Source of the DNA: Gammaproteobacteria bacterium
Lineage (GTDB): Bacteria; Pseudomonadota; Gammaproteobacteria; UBA5335; SLRW01
Length of the DNA: 8,664 nucleotides
Reading direction: 5' to 3'
NCBI GenBank assembly: GCA_007134115.1
Contig: SLLK01000153.1
Coordinates: 1-8,664 of the forward strand
Shown: positions 6,868 through 8,664 of the stretch, one piece after another
How positions within the stretch are numbered: the stretch's first letter is position 1
Layout of the letters: every line of letters begins with the position of its first letter
Program-made: the position numbers and the translations under genes
The notes under the pieces: model-generated
Told to the model about the DNA's origin: nothing
Databases searched by the model: none
Seen by the model: the letters and a program-made list of their open reading frames with translations, nothing else

Positions 6868-7350
6868 TCAGCCCAGCCCCAGTTCGCGCGCCGGGCGCAG
6901 CCCGACGGCTTCCTCCCGCCGCTGCTGGCGACGCGCCACATGGTCTACGTCACGCCGCCGCATCAGATCGGCCAGCGTGCGACAGGCGAGGAAATCCTCG
7001 ATGTGATCGCTCAGTTCAGCCCACAGATCGTGGGTAAGACAGCGTTCGCCATTCTGGCAATCCCGCTGCCCGGCGCAGCGGGTCACATCCACCTTCTCGC
7101 CTACCGCGCGAATCACGTCCGCAATGGAGATGGCCGGCGCCTTGCGCGCCAGCACATAACCACCGCCGGGGCCACGCGTGCTGGCCACCAGCCCATAGCG
7201 GCGCATGCGCCCGAACAACTGCTCCAGGTAAGACAGGGATATGTCCTGGCGGCGCGACACATCGGCCAGGGGCACCGGACCACAGCGTTCGTGCAGAGCC
7301 AGGTCGAGCATGGCCGTCACCGCATAGCGCCCGCGCGTGGTGAGCTTCAT
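6868..7350 (-). CDS. iscR: Fe-S cluster-sensing transcriptional regulator IscR
   Basis: Rrf2-family regulator that binds a [2Fe-2S] cluster and, as holo-protein, represses the isc operon through type 1 sites. The 160 residues align with E. coli IscR (162) from MKLTTRGRYAVTAMLDLAL through the winged helix (ISLSYLEQLFGRMRRYGLV, RGPGGGY) to the cluster region. Ligands Cys92, Cys98, Cys104 and His107 (RCAGQRDC, ERCLTHDLW) are all present, so cluster sensing should work. The start codon overlaps the cysE stop as ATGA. Together with a matching operator upstream of cysE (8226-8250), this implies autoregulation of a cysE-iscR-iscS-iscU-like operon. The C-terminal tail after about 135 is basic and variable, as is common in the family. 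Confidence 0.97.
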   Translation of the reverse strand: MKLTTRGRYAVTAMLDLALHERCGPVPLADVSRRQDISLSYLEQLFGRMRRYGLVASTRGPGGGYVLARKAPAISIADVIRAVGEKVDVTRCAGQRDCQNGERCLTHDLWAELSDHIEDFLACRTLADLMRRRDVDHVARRQQRREEAVGLRPARELGLG

Positions 7351-8165
7351 GATTTGCGTCCCGCGCTGCGTGCCGCCGGTGCCTTGTGCTGCTTGTGCCC
7401 GGCATCCTCGGTGGCCGGATCAACCGCCTCCACATTGCACGGCTCGATGCCCGGCAAATCCAGCCCGCCGTTGCCGGCCAGCTCGCAGACGACTTCGGTG
7501 AGCTCCTGCAGGCGGCGGTCCATGACATGAATATGATCCAGCATGCCGTTGACGGCATCGGCCACCGGATCAGGCATTTCGTGGGTCAGGCCGTAGGCAT
7601 CAAAGCCCATCTTGCGGGCAATCTCCTGGCGATGGGCGACGCGTTCGCGCGTGCCCTGCTGCACCACCCGCGCCGGCACGCCGACCACCGTAGCGCCTGC
7701 CGGCACGTCCTTGAGCACCACACTGTTGGAGCCTATGCGCCCGCCCGAGCCTATCTTGACCGGGCCCAGGACCTTGGCGCCGGCGCCGATCACCACGTCA
7801 TCGCCCAGCGTGGGATGCCGCTTGCCCTTTTCCCAGCTGGTGCCGCCCAGCGTCACGCCGTGATAAAGCGTGCAGTCGTCACCGATGACGGCGGTTTCAC
7901 CGATCACCACGCCCATGCCGTGATCAATAAAAAAACGCCGCCCGATGGTTGCGCCGGGGTGGATTTCAATACCGGTGAGCCAGCGGCCTGTATGCGAGGT
8001 GAACCGCGCCAGCCAGCGCAGCCGCCAGCGCCACAGCCGATGGGCAAGGCGATGGAAGAACAATGCGTGCAACCCCGGATAGGTGGTCAACACCTCAAAG
8101 GTATTGCGCGCCGCCGGGTCGCGCTCGAACACGCAAGCGATATCTTCACGAAGACGCCTGAACAT
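7347..8165 (-). CDS. cysE: Serine O-acetyltransferase CysE
   Basis: Makes O-acetyl-L-serine from serine and acetyl-CoA, the committed step of cysteine synthesis. From the ATG at 8165 the protein has 272 residues: a short helical N-terminus (MFRRLREDIA...RDPAARNTFEVLTTYPG) and a left-handed beta-helix of hexapeptide repeats (about 66-168) with the catalytic Asp81-His82 in FIDHGMGVVIGET and the acetyl-CoA region LGGTSWEKGKRHPTLG. A C-terminal extension follows. The layout matches the Pseudomonas-type enzyme, with a shorter N-terminal domain than E. coli CysE. An upstream in-frame start at 8291 would add 42 residues encoded by the promoter and operator and is rejected. AGAGG lies 12 nt before the chosen ATG. 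The gene overlaps iscR, so its product would feed cysteine to the IscS reaction under the same control. The last 30 residues or so are low-complexity and variable. Confidence 0.95.
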   Translation of the reverse strand: MFRRLREDIACVFERDPAARNTFEVLTTYPGLHALFFHRLAHRLWRWRLRWLARFTSHTGRWLTGIEIHPGATIGRRFFIDHGMGVVIGETAVIGDDCTLYHGVTLGGTSWEKGKRHPTLGDDVVIGAGAKVLGPVKIGSGGRIGSNSVVLKDVPAGATVVGVPARVVQQGTRERVAHRQEIARKMGFDAYGLTHEMPDPVADAVNGMLDHIHVMDRRLQELTEVVCELAGNGGLDLPGIEPCNVEAVDPATEDAGHKQHKAPAARSAGRKS

Positions 8166-8193
8166 GAAGAAACCAGCCTCTGCTGAAAAAACC

Positions 8194-8209
8194 TGCGGGT
8201 GAGACCGCA
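8194..8209 (-). promoter_or_regulatory. Terminator-like hairpin in the cysE leader
   Basis: On the minus strand TGCGG and CCGCA form a 5-bp stem with a 6-nt loop, followed by GG and a run of six T (8186-8191). It lies between the predicted transcription start (about 8241) and the cysE ATG. A second hairpin, CCGC-TTGT-GCGG (8205-8216), uses the same GCGG bases, so the two are mutually exclusive. This resembles a small attenuator, but the stem is short and no leader peptide or ligand-binding fold is evident. Confidence 0.25.
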
Positions 8210-8225
8210 CAAGCGGCTGCTGCCC

Positions 8226-8250
8226 ATTCCCGATTAAATTACTCGGAATT
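8226..8250. promoter_or_regulatory. Predicted type 1 IscR operator
   Basis: This 25-bp imperfect palindrome (outer halves ATTCCCGATTAA and ACTCGGAATT) agrees at 19 of 25 positions with the type 1 IscR consensus as I recall it: ATASYYGACT, RWWWY, AGTCRRSTAT. It shares two bases or more with the -10 box and covers the expected transcription start of the cysE-iscR operon, the right place for repression by holo-IscR. The iscR gene in the same operon encodes all cluster ligands, which supports an autoregulatory loop. Confidence 0.75.
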
Positions 8251-8253
8251 ATA
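8248..8253 (-). promoter_or_regulatory. -10 box of the cysE-iscR-iscS operon promoter
   Basis: The minus strand reads TATAAT, a perfect sigma-70 -10 hexamer, about 83 nt upstream of the cysE ATG. The expected start is near 8241. The hexamer at 17-nt spacing (TCCCCC) is a poor -35; TTGAAG lies only 7 nt upstream and cannot serve this box. The promoter is thus probably modest or helped by other factors, and overlaps the IscR operator. Confidence 0.6.
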
Positions 8254-8355
8254 CGCGCAGCTTCAAGGCCGGGGGAAGGCGCGACGCCCAAAACCGTAAA
8301 CCCGGCGGATCACCCGCTCCTGACCCCGGGTCCTCTGTGCTCCCTGTCGCAATCC
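8254..8355. other. Intergenic stretch without a recognised gene
   Basis: Between the cysE promoter and the repeat array I find no gene supported by similarity or a convincing ribosome binding site. The stretch contains the small palindrome GACCCCGGGTC (about 8322-8332) and 'cctctgtgctccctgt' just before the array, which echoes the short direct-repeat style of the array. Confidence 0.5.
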
Positions 8356-8427
8356 CGGTGCCTTCGGTGGCGTTCTCCAGAAACGGTAGCACCCCGACCA
8401 GGCCAGCCACCGAATACACCGGAGAAT
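8356..8427. repeat. Diverged copy of the ~107-bp tandem repeat
   Basis: This segment matches the downstream units in order: a CGGTG..TTCGGTGGCG left arm, a middle with ACGGT.GCACCCC similarity, then GCCACCGAA, TACACCGGAG and AAT. It is shorter, having lost at least one CACCGAA sub-repeat, and carries many substitutions. It is separated from the next unit by about 28 nt. It looks like an older, decayed member of the same array. Confidence 0.6.
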
Positions 8428-8455
8428 CAAAGCAGCAATCTTTGCACCTCAGTGC

Positions 8456-8562
8456 ATTCGGTGTCTTCGGTGGCGCTGTTCAAAAGACGGTGCCACCCCT
8501 GGTTCAATCAGCCACCGAAATCACCGAATACACCGAAGGGCGGGAATAGCCAACCTCGGTGG
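8456..8562. repeat. Tandem repeat unit 1 (107 bp)
   Basis: The unit begins with ATTCGGTGTCTTCGGTGGC and ends with GGGAATAGCCAACCTCGGTGG. Its left arm (8457-8474) pairs with 8511-8528 as a 9-bp stem TTCGGTGGC/GCCACCGAA, a 2x2 mismatch, then 7 bp TTCGGTG/CACCGAA, around a 36-nt middle. The right arm holds three CACCGAA copies at 9-bp spacing and the left arm two TTCGGTG copies at 9-bp spacing. No coding function is supported. Confidence 0.85.
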
Positions 8563-8664
8563 ATTCGGTGTCTTCGGTGGCGCTGTTCAAAGACGGTGCC
8601 ACCCCTGGTTAAACCAGCCACCGAAATCACCGAATACACCGAAGGGCGGGAATAGCCAACCTCG
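8563..8664. repeat. Tandem repeat unit 2, cut by window end
   Basis: This is nearly identical to unit 1. It differs by one deleted A in the middle (CAAAG against CAAAAG) and two substitutions (TTAAACCAG against TTCAATCAG). The window ends 102 bp into it, within CCAACCTCG, so the array may continue. High identity between the units points to recent duplication or gene conversion. Confidence 0.85.

Noticed and set aside
5843..7006. Long plus-strand open frame of 387 codons
   Set aside because: It is antisense to iscS and the end of iscR, both of which have intact catalytic or ligand motifs. No family resemblance is visible in the antisense product.
7386..8186. Plus-strand open frame of 266 codons
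   Set aside because: It is a shadow of cysE; the hexapeptide repeats and catalytic residues are on the minus strand.
8166..8291. N-terminal extension of CysE from an in-frame start at 8291
   Set aside because: The extra 42 residues are encoded by the promoter, IscR operator and leader, and do not resemble the CysE N-terminus. The family start MFRRLRED is at 8165.
8337..8655. Two small plus-strand frames through the repeat array, ending in TEYTEGRE
   Set aside because: Both are translations of the tandem repeat. The 9-bp period gives a false peptide periodicity, and no ribosome binding site or family supports coding.
8356..8664. CRISPR array
   Set aside because: The unit is about 107 bp with nearly identical content throughout, so there are no unique spacers of 30-40 bp between short repeats, and no cas genes are present.

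Overview
This window looks like the chromosome of a high-GC gammaproteobacterium, probably from a deep-branching Chromatiales/Ectothiorhodospiraceae-like group or a relative; the lineage call is inference. All ten protein genes lie on the minus strand. In transcription order (high to low coordinates) they are cysE, iscR, iscS, an iscU-like gene, iscA, ndk, rlmN, pilF/pilW, rodZ and hisS. As I recall it, Pseudomonas aeruginosa has the order cysE-iscRSUA-hscB-hscA-fdx-iscX-ndk-rlmN-pilF-rodZ-ispG-hisS. The window keeps that backbone but lacks hscB, hscA, fdx, iscX and ispG.

Positions about 8166-8664 contain no gene. The outer part (8356-8664) holds a tandem array of a unit of about 106-107 bp with inverted 'TTCGGTG/CACCGAA' arms. 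The inner part carries a consensus -10 box overlapped by a good match to a type 1 IscR operator, followed by a leader of about 75 nt with two mutually exclusive small hairpins. This should drive cysE-iscR-iscS-iscU-like, which are packed with 4-nt overlaps or an 11-nt gap. It would place the cysteine supply enzyme, the Fe-S sensor and the sulfur donor in one IscR-controlled unit.

The Fe-S module (4865-7350) is the most interesting part. IscR and IscA keep all expected Fe-S ligand residues, and IscS keeps its catalytic Lys and Cys. The IscU-like protein, however, has lost two of the three cluster-ligand cysteines and the aspartate, and its HscA-binding LPPVK motif is degraded to LPATR. The genes for the HscA/HscB chaperones and ferredoxin are absent, and IscS lacks the last part of its C-terminal tail. 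Together this suggests a reduced or repurposed ISC system, perhaps in an organism that makes its clusters mainly with SUF; that last step is inference.

The lower half (62-4719) is housekeeping: nucleoside diphosphate kinase, the RlmN methyltransferase, the type IV pilus pilotin lipoprotein, the cytoskeletal protein RodZ and histidyl-tRNA synthetase. rlmN-pilF-rodZ are chained by ATGA stop/start overlaps. A strong hairpin lies between iscA and ndk. A Shine-Dalgarno sequence at the left edge indicates another minus-strand gene starting just outside the window.
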